Both the position numbers and the translations under genes were made by a program. The notes below the pieces were generated by a model, which did no database searches, was not told the origin of the DNA, and worked only from the letters and a program-made list of their open reading frames with translations. DNA of 64,000 nt, taken from positions 558,001 through 622,000 of the forward strand of contig NBBA01000011.1 in the NCBI GenBank assembly GCA_002794785.1, read 5' to 3'. This document shows positions 17,095 to 28,395 of the stretch, piece by piece. Positions within the stretch are counted from its first letter, which is position 1; every line of letters begins with the position of its first letter. Origin of the DNA: Coniferiporia sulphurascens. Taxonomy: Eukaryota; Basidiomycota; Agaricomycetes; Hymenochaetales; Hymenochaetaceae.

Positions 17095-18175
17095 ATGTTC
17101 CGCACTCTATCCAACCTTCGCTCGCAGGTGGTGTATCACCTGTGGACACTCTTCCTGTTCACCAAGTCGGACTTCAAGACGACTGTCATTCCCATCGTAC
17201 GTCCCGCTGCTCATTCCTCGCTACCTCCCGCACGTTCTCATGAACGTCCCACAGACATCCCTCGCCGTCGCATCCACACCTCTATGCGAGCTCTCACGCT
17301 TCCCGCACGTCTTCTTCTGGACATGGTTCCATGTACTGCAGTTCTGCCTATCGAACCAGACGATGAAGCCCGAGGAAGACGAGTTTAACAAGAAGGATCG
17401 CCCACTTCCGGCAAAGCGCATCACGTGGGAGAACGCGCGCATCTTTCGCTGGGTGTTAGTGCCAGCGTGCTTGGCTCTGTCCGCCTGCTACAGCAAAGAG
17501 ACGGTCTACGCGAGCATCGCGCTCTGCATCCTCACGTACGTGTACGACGAGATGGGATTCGCTGCAGGACACTGGCTCGGCAGGAATGTCGTGAACGCAT
17601 TCGGTTTCATGTCCTTCGAGGTTGGCGCCTGCTTCATTGCGGGTAAGTCCCAGCCGCCTACCGGAATGCGACTTCCGGCCTCACGAAACTGATCATCTTC
17701 CCTATCCACAAGGATCCAACCCCCATGCGCTCGACAACATCTGTGTGCTGTCCGTGCTCTGCAGCGGAGGCATATTCGCGACGACAATCCAGGCGCAGGA
17801 TTTCAAGGACAAGGAGGGCGACCGCCTCGTCGGGCGTAAGACGCTCCCGATCGTTGCACCCTCGGTCGCGCGTCCCACGCTTATGCTCGCGCTTGCGGCA
17901 TGGTCCGTCGGACTCAGTGCGCTCTGGGGCCTCAGCGTGGGTGCGACGGTTGTTTTTAACATCCTCGCCCTGTCGGTCGGCGCGCGGTTCGTGATGCTCG
18001 ACTCTATTAAGGCAGACCAGAGGAGCTTCTATTTGTATAATGTGAGTACATCAGAAAGCTCTGCTCGATGTTTCATGTCTGAGACGTGCTAACGCGCGTA
18101 CGAAAGTTCTGGCTCTCTGTCGCTCACGCCCTGCCTGCGTATTTCCGGTTCATCGCGTCGACGCCCGTATATTGA
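17095..18175 (+). CDS. UbiA-family integral membrane prenyltransferase or terpene cyclase
   Basis: Membrane enzyme that activates an isoprenyl diphosphate. Known fungal relatives either attach the prenyl group to an aromatic acceptor or, like Fma-TC of the fumagillin pathway, cyclise farnesyl diphosphate. Four exons (17095-17196, 17255-17642, 17713-18041, 18107-18175) join in frame to 295 residues. The first Asp-rich motif is at residues 68-84 (NQTMKPEEDEFNKKDRP; N68, E75, D76, D82) and the second at 193-200 (DFKDKEGD), both facing the Mg-diphosphate site in the family. Several hydrophobic helices separate them (for example residues 85-160 and 205-250). Length and motif form fit the short UbiA proteins common in Agaricomycetes rather than mitochondrial COQ2, and no targeting leader is present. 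A P450 follows on the same strand and monooxygenases lie on both sides, suggesting secondary metabolism. Prenyl transfer versus cyclisation cannot be told from sequence. Confidence 0.88.
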
Positions 18176-19991
18176 GGGGTCTGGTCGACTGGTATTTCGT
18201 TGCCCTGCATCTACTTCCTACAGTCTGAGAAGTGGAAGGTCTACGTATCAACCTAATTAGCCTTCGAGTTCTTCGGCTTCTCTTCTCTTCCTTTTCTGAC
18301 TTTCCTATCTTTTCTTTTTTTATCTTTTTGCAAATTCGTCCTATTCTTCTCAGTGGCATTTCCCGTTTTGTCATCTCGCAATGTCGACGTTCTTTCCTTC
18401 GCATCGTTCTGTTCCTGTTCCTTTTCATTTCATAGTTCTCCTTCTACTCGCCGTTGATTATCTCCTTTTTCCCATTTATTTCCCCATCTCGCATCAGTCA
18501 TTTGACCTGTGATGGCGAGATAATTCCTCATGTCTCTCACCCACGCTCTCACATTGTTTTGTGTTACGTCTGTAATGACTGTCACGACTTGTATGTGCAC
18601 CCTTCTGTACTTTACGGATATGTAGTTCCTCGTCTGCAGTTTGTTATCGCCCGCCGAACGATCAAATGTGTGCCGATATGATAGCGCATAATCAGGCGGC
18701 CCGGACGGCCTGACCGTTCCTGCCCGTTGCTGATTCCTATGCCAATCAAGTGTGCCTTGTTTTGGTAATCAGCCGGCCAGGTGTCACAGTCACGGCAGTC
18801 GTGCAATAATCGCACGTTTTCGGGAAATTTCGTCCAATTTTTACTTCCGGCCTAGTCCGAAGACTCAGTTTTTGCTTCCACGGGAGGATGGTTCTATGCG
18901 ATGTCTTGCAATTTTAAAATGAAATTGGCGCCAATACAGTCGTATTATTATTTCTTAACCGCGGTGGAGTGCTTATCCCTTTATTCTTCAGTAGAATATT
19001 CGAAACCTCAACGATCTGCGCCTCGAGGGACTACTAGTAGCCTGTGGCGCCCCCTCCGGCGGCGCGCTGCCCCGACTATACAGTAAAAGCGAGTTTAGTT
19101 CAGATGTCGCCGACCTACACTAAATTGGTACGTCCTTTCATCCCTTTTCAGAATAAGGACCTGTACTTCCCTCACATGTACTAATGAACTTGTGCCCAGC
19201 CCAGATAGATAATCGGGTAAAGCATGACTGCGCAGAGTCCGGTTAGATTGTCTCGCCATGCGGAGAGGGCGCTATCGAGCCGCCTCCGCATCAATATTCA
19301 CGCTATGGACACCGGATCGGCCTGCGGCGTGGTGCCGGTAAGGGGTCATTATTCTTTTATTCCAGGATGCTTCCGCCTAATTTACGAGTAACGAAGTTCT
19401 CTGACATAACGGATTTATCTAATATTTATTCAGCTTGAAAAAAAAAAAGTGCCCGATGCGTAGACCAAAGCGGCGGGTTATCGGGCTTGCCCCTCGCAGA
19501 CGCCGCGGAGGGAAAGTCGGTCAACTCGGGGCCGTCCGTACGTGCCCGCCAAGCTAAATCCACAAAAATATAATAAAACTATATTTATAAGTATGCGCTG
19601 TGCTTGTAAACACGTACAACGCGGTCAGGCACCCCCCACTACACCAAGTTACGGGTATAGATAAGGTTACACCGATGGCGATAGTCCGCAAGCGATAACT
19701 ACTAGACCTGAAAATGTCGTACTAGGCTCGCTCAGGCTGAGGTTCGACGATGATCCAACTGCTTTTGACATATTATCCATGTCCGACATGGCACACGAGC
19801 GGGACACGGGGTCAGCCGAAGACTTGCAGGGAGCTGCTTCCCCGCATGAAGAGCTCCTATAAGGCGCAAGTCGTTCAGTCTGCTATCTCTAACACTCGCA
19901 GCATCGCCGCCGCAACCTCCTTGACACGGGGGCGCCTTCGTCGCTCTGTACATCCTGTTCCTTTCTTGTATCACTCCACTGTACGACTTTC
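18176..19991. other. Intergenic region between the UbiA and P450 genes
   Basis: About 1.8 kb. The first ~250 bases are T- and CT-rich and look like the UbiA 3' end. The middle is mixed and contains an A-run near 19438. The last 150 bases hold the P450 promoter. I see no coding sequence; the open frame at 18150-18428 on the minus strand is a low-complexity Arg/Lys translation of the CT-rich tract. Confidence 0.55.
19858..19863 (+). promoter_or_regulatory. TATA-like box of the P450 gene
   Basis: TATAAG about 130 bases upstream of the ATG at 19992, the same hexamer as before the UbiA gene. Core-promoter role is inferred from position. Confidence 0.4.
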
Positions 19992-22322
19992 ATGACTCTC
20001 GCACTGGTTTCTGCTCTGGACTGGCTCCCCGGTCAGTCTAACATGTCTGCCGCCATCGGCGGCATTGGCCTCAGCCTTGCGCTCGGCTTGGGTTTGGTCC
20101 TGCGCATCTGTAGGAGATCAAAGGCCCCCGAGACGCGCGCCAGAGGCCATGGCCTACCCCTTCCTCCAGGCCCGAAGCCTCTGCCCCTCGTCGGGAACCT
20201 TTTCAATATGCCCAGAAAACACGAATGGGAAACGATCACGAAATGGGGCAAGGAGTACGGTACGCTTTCCGCATTTATGCTCTCATATTACTGTTTCCAG
20301 ACTGAGGACCTCGCCTTGCTCTTCTAAAGGGGATATCGTCCGCGTCAACATTCTGGGGCGGGATATCATCTTCCTCAACTCCGCGAAGGTCGCGAACGAC
20401 TTGTTCGACAAGAAATCCGCCATCTACTCTGACAGACCCCGCCTTCCCCTACTCAATGAATTGTAAGTTCGTCTCAACTAGCCTCACAGTCGTACTCCGC
20501 CTCATCAAACACCGCAGAATGGGCTTTGAATGGAACTTCGGATTCATGCCCTATGGTGAAGTATGGCGAAAATACAGACGCTTCTTCGTCGGCCAATTCG
20601 GCCCATCGAATGTCCATATTTTCAACCCCGTCCAGGAACTCGCGTCCGGTAAATTATTAAAGCGTCTTTTGTCAACCCCCGAAGATTTCATCGACCATCT
20701 CCGACTGTGGGTTCTGATGCTCTTTGAGCTTCTAGTCTCTCGCTTAACTGTCTCCATGTTCCAGACACGCCGGCCAGCTCATCATGATGTCAGTCTACGG
20801 AATAAGCATCGACTCTCGGCAGCATCCTTTCGTCACGACCGCACAAGAGGTTATGGACGCTGTGTCTGACGCAGCTCGTCCTGGTGCATGGCTCGTCGAC
20901 ACTTTCCCAATCCGTAAGAATCTTCAAGCCACAGCACAAAGATGAATTAAAAAAATAAACTGATAGCACGTGTGTTGAATAGTAAAGAAGGTGCCGGCAT
21001 GGTTCCCTGGTGCATTCTATCAGCGCGTCGCGAAGCGATGGGGAAAGGCGGTATACGATCTGCGGTGGAATCCTTATGGTGTATCCAAAGAAAAGCTAGT
21101 AAGTGCAGTTTCCGCCGACGGGCCGTATTCAAAAGTTGACCACACTTCTACTTCCCAGGCTGAAAAGCAACCAGAGTACCCCTCTTACGTCTCCGAGCTT
21201 ATTGGAAAATACGGCTGCGAGGGAGAAATGGAAACGATCATAAGGGACAGCGCAGCGCTTGCGTACGGAGGTAAATTCTTGGCATCTCATTCCAACCACA
21301 CTCCTGACAACGCGTCTTTTCTTCCCCCCTTGAACAGCGGGATCTGACACTGTGAGCGTCAGGGACTGAATTATCGCCTGTTTTTTTTTTTGCTGATATC
21401 AACGTAAATTTCAGTCCGTGTCAACGCTAGCGGCTTTCATACTTGCTATGGTTCTCTATCCCGAAATCCGCAAGAAGGCGCAGGCTGAGCTCGACGCGGT
21501 TGTCGGATCATCTAAGCTTCCCTCATTTTCCGACCGCGAGGACTTACCGTACATCACCGCCATTGCGAAAGAAACAATACGCTGGCACACGGTCGCCCCC
21601 CAAGGCAAGTCCCTTTTATCACCGTCGGTCTATAATCCTAACAGCATCGCAGCTCTACCCCATCTCCTGAAGGAGGATGACGTTCACAATGGCTATTATC
21701 TGCCTGCCGGCTCTATGGTAGTCGGGAACACGTGGTGGGTACACTTCGCCACATGGTAGGATCAGACTTCTGATCTCGATGTGTTAACCGACTTTTGCAG
21801 GGGAATCATGCACGACCCGGCCGTCTACCCTGACCCTATGAACTTTGTTCCAGAGCGCTTTTTCAACTCTGAAGGCAAGCTTGACTATGCGGCCATCGAT
21901 CCCGCAAAATACTCATTCGGTTACGGAAGACGGTAAGCATGAACACCCTATTCCCCAACTTTTTCCCCCTTCGGACTAAACTCAACGAACGTCTTGTACT
22001 TCTTCTTACGTATACGCAGAATCTGCGCTGGCTATCAATACGCAGAGAACACGCTCTGGATTACCATCGCATTCGTACTCGCCACATTGGACGTGACCCA
22101 CGCTACGGACAAGGCGGGTAAACTCATCCCTGCTGTCCTGGACGCGTCCTCCGGCGTCATCTCGTAAGTTTTTGTTTTTCCTCTTCCTTTTCCTTTCGAA
22201 ATCTAAACAAGTGAAAAAAACACTCAAAACCTTAAAACAGTCACCCCAAACCATTCAAATGCTCTATCAAACCCCGCTCTGCGCAGGCAGAGTCCCTAAT
22301 TCACAATGCTGCAATTTACTGA
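19992..22322 (+). CDS. Cytochrome P450 monooxygenase, microsomal
   Basis: Haem-thiolate monooxygenase anchored in the ER. The N-terminus has one membrane helix (about residues 18-38) followed by the Pro-rich hinge [15 protein letters not shown]. Visible signatures in order are the helix C region WRKYRRFF, the I-helix oxygen-binding motif AGSDTS assembled across an intron near 21271-21342, the ExxR motif in KETIRWH, the PERF motif FVPERFF, and the haem loop FGYGRRICAG split by the last-but-one intron near 21933-22018 (Cys ligand just after the splice). About ten small introns are present, and the last exon ends at the TGA at 22320-22322. The protein is about 510 residues, normal for fungal class II P450s, and looks intact. 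The style ([19 protein letters not shown]) resembles the large basidiomycete OrdA-like group. An alternative start lies at 20043. Its place between the UbiA gene and monooxygenase 2 suggests a tailoring oxidation. Confidence 0.9.
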
Positions 22323-23091
22323 ATGACATCGTCTCCATCGCACTCTCTCCTCTTCGCCTCCTTGTTCACATTTGAACGAATCCGTGCCTACGTCATACTG
22401 TACCCGGTCTCTTGTAGTAACTTTACTTGTCACTTGTCAATGTCATGCCGTACTTCGTATTAATACGAAAAATAAAAAGATTTTTCTTAAATTTCTGTGT
22501 TCTTGACAATGTTCTTCCTATGACGTGTATGCAGTTCTCCAGATTTGCGTCTTCTTGTGTGTCCGTGCCGCATAGTCGATACGCACGAGGCGTAATTTGT
22601 AAATAATGTTGATGCTCAACCTTAATTGCCCTGACCACTGCTTCAGCTTAGCTACGAGACGAATAAACTCCGCAGGCGGCCAGGCCCTCAGGCTAGGGTA
22701 AAAGCAAGACTCGCGTCCAGTACTGCGCCTCCTACACATGACTCAATTTTTTTTTTCAAACTTTTTCAAACTTCTAGCGTCCTCGAGGTATTCGGAAGGG
22801 GTTATATCGTAGCCCAGCGACCGGATGAAAATATCCCAATCGGGATGAAATATGAAAGGAAAAAAAGGAGCTTCTTGAGAGCCTTCATAAATGTAAAACA
22901 GGAAGGCAAAGAAGCTTCCGTACTCCCCCCGGCGAAGAAATAAATTCGGCACGAGTCTACTATAATGCGACCTAGGTACATGTGACAATATGCATGAAGT
23001 CCAAAATCGATAACGAAGACGAAAAAAAATGAGGGAGGCAAAGGCTGGGCGCAGGCATCCTACGTACAGACGGCAAAGGCGTGTCAGAGAC
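22323..23091. other. Convergent 3' region, P450 and monooxygenase 2
   Basis: About 770 bases between two convergent stops, with T- and A-rich runs (for example near 22747 and 23023) as expected for overlapping terminators. The frame at 22743-23144 on the minus strand is Phe-rich with no family features and is not called as a gene. Confidence 0.55.
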
Positions 23092-25274
23092 CTAGTCCTT
23101 TCGCCAACTATACGAGACTGGGGCCGAGCCCGATTCGTAATCACTACTATCTACCACCGAGCTCGTGACGACCTGTGATGTCGTATTCATTCCACCAAAA
23201 GTTTGTGGTACCTCCTCATCTGACGCACTCCGGTAATCGTTGTCGGTTGAGGTCACCACGACATGCGATCCAAGATCAAATCCCCCGAACGCTGATGCCA
23301 ACCCATTGTCCATGATAGGCTCCGCGGTCCCGAAGTTGATGACGCTCGCACCTGACACGGCGTTTATACGTTCCTGCATCACGCCCCAGTCGACCCACCA
23401 GTCATCCGCAGCGTCGTACGCCTCATACCCAAACAGACTCTTGAACTGCTCCCACACACCCTGCAAGTACGGGTCACCGAGATTCTCCCAATCAAGCGCC
23501 TTCACCTCGCGCGACGCTGCAAAGCCTGCCTCGCGTACAGCAAATCTCGGGTCATCGGGCGGCAGCGTGGAAATCGCAACGTTGGCAAACTCTGACTTTG
23601 CCACATCCGCACAGCGATCCTGCCGTATTTCTTGATATGCCGACAGTAAGCGCACAATTTCGCCGGAGTCGCGCGTGCGGAGACGCGAGAATAAAGACCC
23701 TAGTACAGCAGCATCCTCCATCGCAAGTGAAGAGCCGTGAGTGGTCCCAGGCTGACGATATTCCGTGAGACCAGGACTGGCGCGTTCAGAATACATATAA
23801 GCTCACATTTAGCGGGTGTGCTGCATCGCCGATGAGTACGACATGACCGTCGTCATCAAACCAGTCCTCCAGCGGCTCCTTGATGAGATGTTGCGTTTCC
23901 ACGGCTTCTGTACCTAGCCGCAGTAGTCTCTGAACTCTGCAGAGTAAACATGTCAGTTAATCGCAAAGCGACAAGATATTTGAAAGTCCTTACTTCTCCT
24001 CGAAGTCATCAAACTTATCGGTTACTGGTCCGAGGGGGGTGGTCTTCTCCCAATTATACACCGCTTCTTGCCGAGGGCAGATAAGCTGGACTGCATACTG
24101 ATCTGGTCGCTAAACCGTCGGTTAGTAACATTACATCAAGGAAGTGCTCGCTTGTCTCACAGTTAAGAACGTTAAGACGCAACGTCGGTCGCCCATCCAA
24201 ACCTTCCACTAAGCATTTCGACGACAAAAATAATTTAGACGGACGAACGCAAGAGATGCTAATGAAGCATGCAGGAACTCACCACCCCCTTTTCATCATC
24301 CACCAAAGGCCGCACCTTTGGATCCTTCATCATTTTAATCACCGGAACGACAAACCTTTTCGAGGGGAACGAATAAATAAATACATGATCTCGCAGGTCA
24401 ATAAGAGAGGACTCACGTGTATCCCGTAAAGGGTCCTATTTTGACATCCTCGTCGTACCCCAGCAACCGCTCACGCACAATGCCCTGCACACCATCGGCG
24501 CCAACGACAACGTCTGCCCGAATTCGCTCCCCACAGGCCATACGAACCGATGGCCCCGACACATCCACATCGACCACCGTGACATTGAATTCGACCTTCA
24601 CCCCGGAACTAACCGCGATGTCGTACAATATTGCGTGTAAATCAGAATACTGCATAGCGGAACCAAATCCCAAAATACATGAGACAATCACCGATGTGAA
24701 TTGAGACGGAGGACTCACAAGCATCCCGTACATATCCGCCTGTAGCTCCCTCATGACCTCCTCGTGCATTGCCAGCTCACTCAAGTATTCCCCAGTCACA
24801 CCTGAGAAATGTCAACATACTACAAAAGACGCAATATTAGCCGGGCCAAGCTTACTGTCGACAAATTCGATGCGCGGGCATTTGACACAGGCCTTGACCA
24901 ATTTCTCGCCTAGGCCCCAATGAAAAAGCAGTTTCGTCATATTAGGCGGTATCCGGATTCCACCGGAGCCCTACACAGGGCATAACGGAAACATAAGTGT
25001 CAGTAACCGGGGGGATTGTCCAGACATGCGAGGTATGCGGGGATAGAAGACGATTAGAGGGAGGTACACGTACAATCCCGGGACCGCTCGAACGCTCGAG
25101 GACGCGCACATTGTGACCCGCCTGCTTAAGGTTATACGCACAAGCGAGGCCCGCGACGCTGCCGCCGACGACGATGAAGTCGAGGGCAACTTCTGCGCGT
25201 CTGCGAAAGAGGTCTTCTCTTACTGGTGCGGACGGGAAGGACATCGGACGACTGTATGGGCCAGGCCGCACCAT
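23092..25274 (-). CDS. FAD-dependent aromatic-type monooxygenase, paralog 2
   Basis: Group A flavin monooxygenase, same family and exon pattern as paralog 1 and read on the opposite strand. Exon 1 (from 25274) carries LFRRRAEVAL and the Rossmann motif FIVVGGSVAGLACAYNL. The next exon starts with GSGGIRIPPNMTKLLFHWGL, then come GEYLSELAMHEEVMREL, the middle motif VVVGADGVQGIV, and the second FAD motif VLIGDAAHPLN with its Asp intact (23816-23830). The last exon (to 23092) holds AMEDAAVLGSLFSRLR and YDAADDWWVDWG, with a Ser/Thr-rich tail. All FAD-site residues expected for activity are present, in contrast to paralog 1. It is convergent with the P450. I infer that paralogs 1 and 2 arose from an inverted duplication now flanking the UbiA and P450 genes. 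The substrate is unknown. Confidence 0.87.
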
Positions 25275-26006
25275 GACGAAGAAGAAGACTATAAGGGAAG
25301 AAGAGCGCGAGTAGCGGGGACCTGAGGGTTGGTGTTCTTCATCAGAAGGCGGAATTACTTACCGGGACAAGTGCTAAAAGGGCGAGGCGAGGGGGACCCA
25401 CAGAAAAGGCGTTTGCTTTCGGGGTGAGAAGCAAGAGGTAAGCATCGCCATACAGTTTGCCGAGGGGCTACATATTTGAGCAAGGAAGCAAATAGGTATA
25501 GGGGGAAGCAGACACAAGACAAAAGGGCCAGACAAGAATGCAATGATGGATAAGCATTGAGTAATTTATTAGTCAGTTCTGGCGAGTCGACGCCACCAGT
25601 CGGCCTGCGATGAGGGCGCGACAGTTTTTAATTTTTTTTTCTCTGCTCTGGCCCCAATGTACTCATTTGGCTGATGCAGGCACTATCTGGGCGTGTTTCC
25701 GTGTGCGTCGCGTTAAAAAGGGGGTCGCCATTTATTTGAGACCCGTAGCCTGAAAGGAAAGAATGCGGCCGAACTCAGCGGACGCGTGCCCCAAATATAA
25801 TGGAATCACGTAATCTGTCACGAAGTACCCGCGCCCGCGCGTGCCTCGCGAAAGAAAGAGTCCGGATCACACACAGAACGACAATCACAACCTTCAATAC
25901 TGAAGTCTAAGTATTGATTGCGTTCAACGAAGTCAAGAAGTTTCGCGAGGCTCCCATTAATTTACCTTCTCGATACGGGTCCCGAATTCCAATATACACC
26001 TGTATC
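25275..26006. other. Intergenic region upstream of monooxygenase 2 and downstream of PTEN
   Basis: About 730 bases. The part nearest 25275 should be the promoter of monooxygenase 2 (TTATAG at about 25289-25294 on the minus strand). The part nearest 26006 is the 3' end of the phosphatase gene. No coding sequence seen. Confidence 0.5.
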
Positions 26007-28195
26007 CTACTCCTCGCTTGCCTGTATGACCTCCACCGTTCCCCTCACAACACTTTCGGGCTCAGGACTGACCGACCGCAATAGGTTCGCCACGACGACG
26101 CCACCTGCAGCCGGCTCTTTTCCTTCCACACGCTCAGAACTCTCGCTTGTCTGCTTCTTCGGCGGTTCGCGCCATGCCGGCACCTCGTCCGAGGCGTCCC
26201 AGTCCAAAATGACAGCGACGTCCACCAATGCGGCTCCTGCGCCAATGGAAAAGTCGATCTCTTTTCGTGTCAACACCAGACTCGTCGGCCGTTGAGCCCC
26301 CGGCTCGCTCGCTCCCGGGGACGGCAGATGGAATGCTGGCACGAACCAGAACCAACCAAGAAAGATCTGACCCATATAAAGCTTTACGCGCACCTCGCGC
26401 CCTACGTCGAGCAACACGCCCCTCTCGTCATTGTCACTGTCGTTGATCACCTGCGCAAGATCGGTCGCGGAACTCGCGGTCGATGCGTCCGCAGCCGCCT
26501 GTGCATGCTCTGCGTGAGCATCGGATTCGTTGTCAGGTCCGGGAATACGTTCTTGCAGGACCTCCCAGTTTTCGTCCGAAAGTGGGCGAAGTCTGTAGGT
26601 GATGATGCGCCCATCCTGAAACCGATAGTAATTCAATCTTTTTCATTCAATTATCCGCGAGAGTAAGCGGCAGAGCGGATCGTACCTCCGTGAGCTCTTT
26701 CTCGCACACGCCATCGAGATTGCCAAGCCGAGCAAAGCTTCTAACCATTTTTTCCTTGTCCCATTTATCGCTCTGGAAAATGTCGGAAGCCGTCTCGTTG
26801 CCTACGTACCCAACACTACGCCCTCTCTTCCCTACATTTCCGTCTTCAGCCCGCGTCTGCTTCTCTCGCCGCTCTAGTGTCTCCACAAGTGCGTCGTCAT
26901 ACTGTGCAAGGGACACCCATATTGGACCCTTCTCCTGCAGCTGTGTATCGTATCGTGACGTGCCCATGCGTTCAATTAAGCCGTTCGCGATCTTCAGCAG
27001 GCCCATCTTCACACTACCCAGCTCGCGCATGCGCACGCGCACTTCGCGTAAATAAACATGCGGCGGGCGTGCTGTATACGCGGAATCCCAGAAGCCCCGT
27101 GGCGCCTGTTGCGCAAGGAGCAGTGACCAGTAACGTAACCAACGTTGTTGACTTGGAATTGACACCCCGTGCTTTAGACTGCCTTTATCCGGTGCCTTGG
27201 TTCTCATGCGTCGTGAGGTGTGTAACGCGAGGACATCTTCCAGCGTGTTTGACCGCGAGAGGGTATTCTTTTCAGAAACGATACTCCTGGTCGAGCTGGT
27301 TATTCCTTGAAAGCCAAACCCATCAGGAATGGAAACACTCGTAGGGTTCTCAGTGATCGACTCTGAGTTGTTAATCACTGGTGGCGGTACCACCCCATTT
27401 GCCCTGTCTTTGATTGTTTCATCAGAATTGCCCGTTTCGAGCTCAGCTTCGGGATTGGAATCAAGACTCTTCGTATCTAAAGCCGCCCCGTCGTTTCCTA
27501 AGATAATTTGGGTATCCTGGATCTCGATTACGTCTTCATTCGTCTCCTCCGTCTTGACGCTCTCCATTATCTGGTGTGCACGTCTCTCGGCCCATTCTTT
27601 GTTTGTCATGCTCCGCTGAAGTCTTGGTGGCTTCGGGCACTCGTCAAGGGAAAGAAGGTATGCACATGCAAGAGTCCCTGATCTGCCTTTTCCCGCTGAA
27701 GTCACGGAATGGGGGGATTAGTCCCCGTTTTTTAATTATACACATATTGTTGTACCTTTACAATGCAGAACTGCTACGCGATCCGGGGAGCCGGAAAGCC
27801 ACTCGTGTGCTTCGCGCACGAACAGAGGAAGAATAGCGAGCGGAGGAGCGCTGCGCACGAAGTACTGTTATTTTCCTCTTGCGTACAGAACAGCAAGCTC
27901 ACTGATGGTCGGGAAAGGGGTACCGACTCACTCTGCCATCGAAGAGCGAGGCGGGGTATGAGTTTTCACGCAAAGGACAGAAGTTGAACACCCAGTAGTT
28001 TCCGCCGTGACGGTGATCTAGGAACTTCTTTGCATCGTCTCTGCGGTTTCTGTAAAATCCCTCAACGCCCGTGGCTGGAAAGCCCATGACGATAATGTGG
28101 TCCGTAACGTAGGCAAGATCGAGCTCCAAGTCTAAAGACGCATCTTTGAAGCGGGCCTTGTTGCCAGATACGATTCTTCGTACGAAATTCGACAT
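26007..28195 (-). CDS. PTEN-like phosphatidylinositol 3,4,5-trisphosphate 3-phosphatase
   Basis: Dual-specificity lipid phosphatase that removes the 3-phosphate of PIP3 and counters PI3-kinase signalling. Exon 1 begins MSNFVRRIVSGNKARF and continues with DLAYVTDHIIVMGFPATG, FLDHRHGGNYWVFNFCPLRE and SRYPFPDH, the classic PTEN N-terminus. The catalytic P-loop HCKAGKGRSGT is assembled across an intron at about 27684-27755 and is intact (Cys, the lysines and Arg all present). A long Ser/Glu-rich insertion follows (about 27250-27600). The C2-like part sits in the last exons (VRVKLYMGQIFLGWFWF, then TSLVLTRKEIDFSIGAGA). The C-terminus ends at the stop at 26007. The protein is longer than animal PTEN because of the acidic insertion. 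It is divergent from the acyl-CoA ligase with only 200 bp between starts. Confidence 0.92.
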
Positions 28196-28395
28196 AACGA
28201 AGAGAGTGTGGTTGAAGGCAGAGGTGGTGAACGGGTCGATCGGATGATGTCAGTAAAGTGGGGAGATCGCCGTCTCGTTTTGGAGATTTGTCAGCATCGC
28301 TTAGTATATGCGGCCGCGGTCATCTGAAATACCCATGGGCCTTAAGTACTTGAACTTCGCGTCGCCTGCATGTGTTTAGCTCGCTGTTCCCGACG
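28196..28395. promoter_or_regulatory. Compact divergent promoter, PTEN-like / acyl-CoA ligase
   Basis: Two hundred bases between divergent ATGs must carry both promoters. A NotI-like GCGGCCGC stretch lies near 28311, and no clear TATA box is visible. Co-regulation of the two genes is possible but not shown. Confidence 0.4.

Noticed and set aside
18150..18428. Arg/Lys-rich minus-strand frame after the UbiA gene
   Set aside because: It is the reverse translation of a CT-rich 3' tract, with no conserved features.
22743..23144. 133-codon minus-strand frame overlapping the end of monooxygenase 2
   Set aside because: Phe- and Arg-rich without family resemblance, lying in a convergent terminator region.
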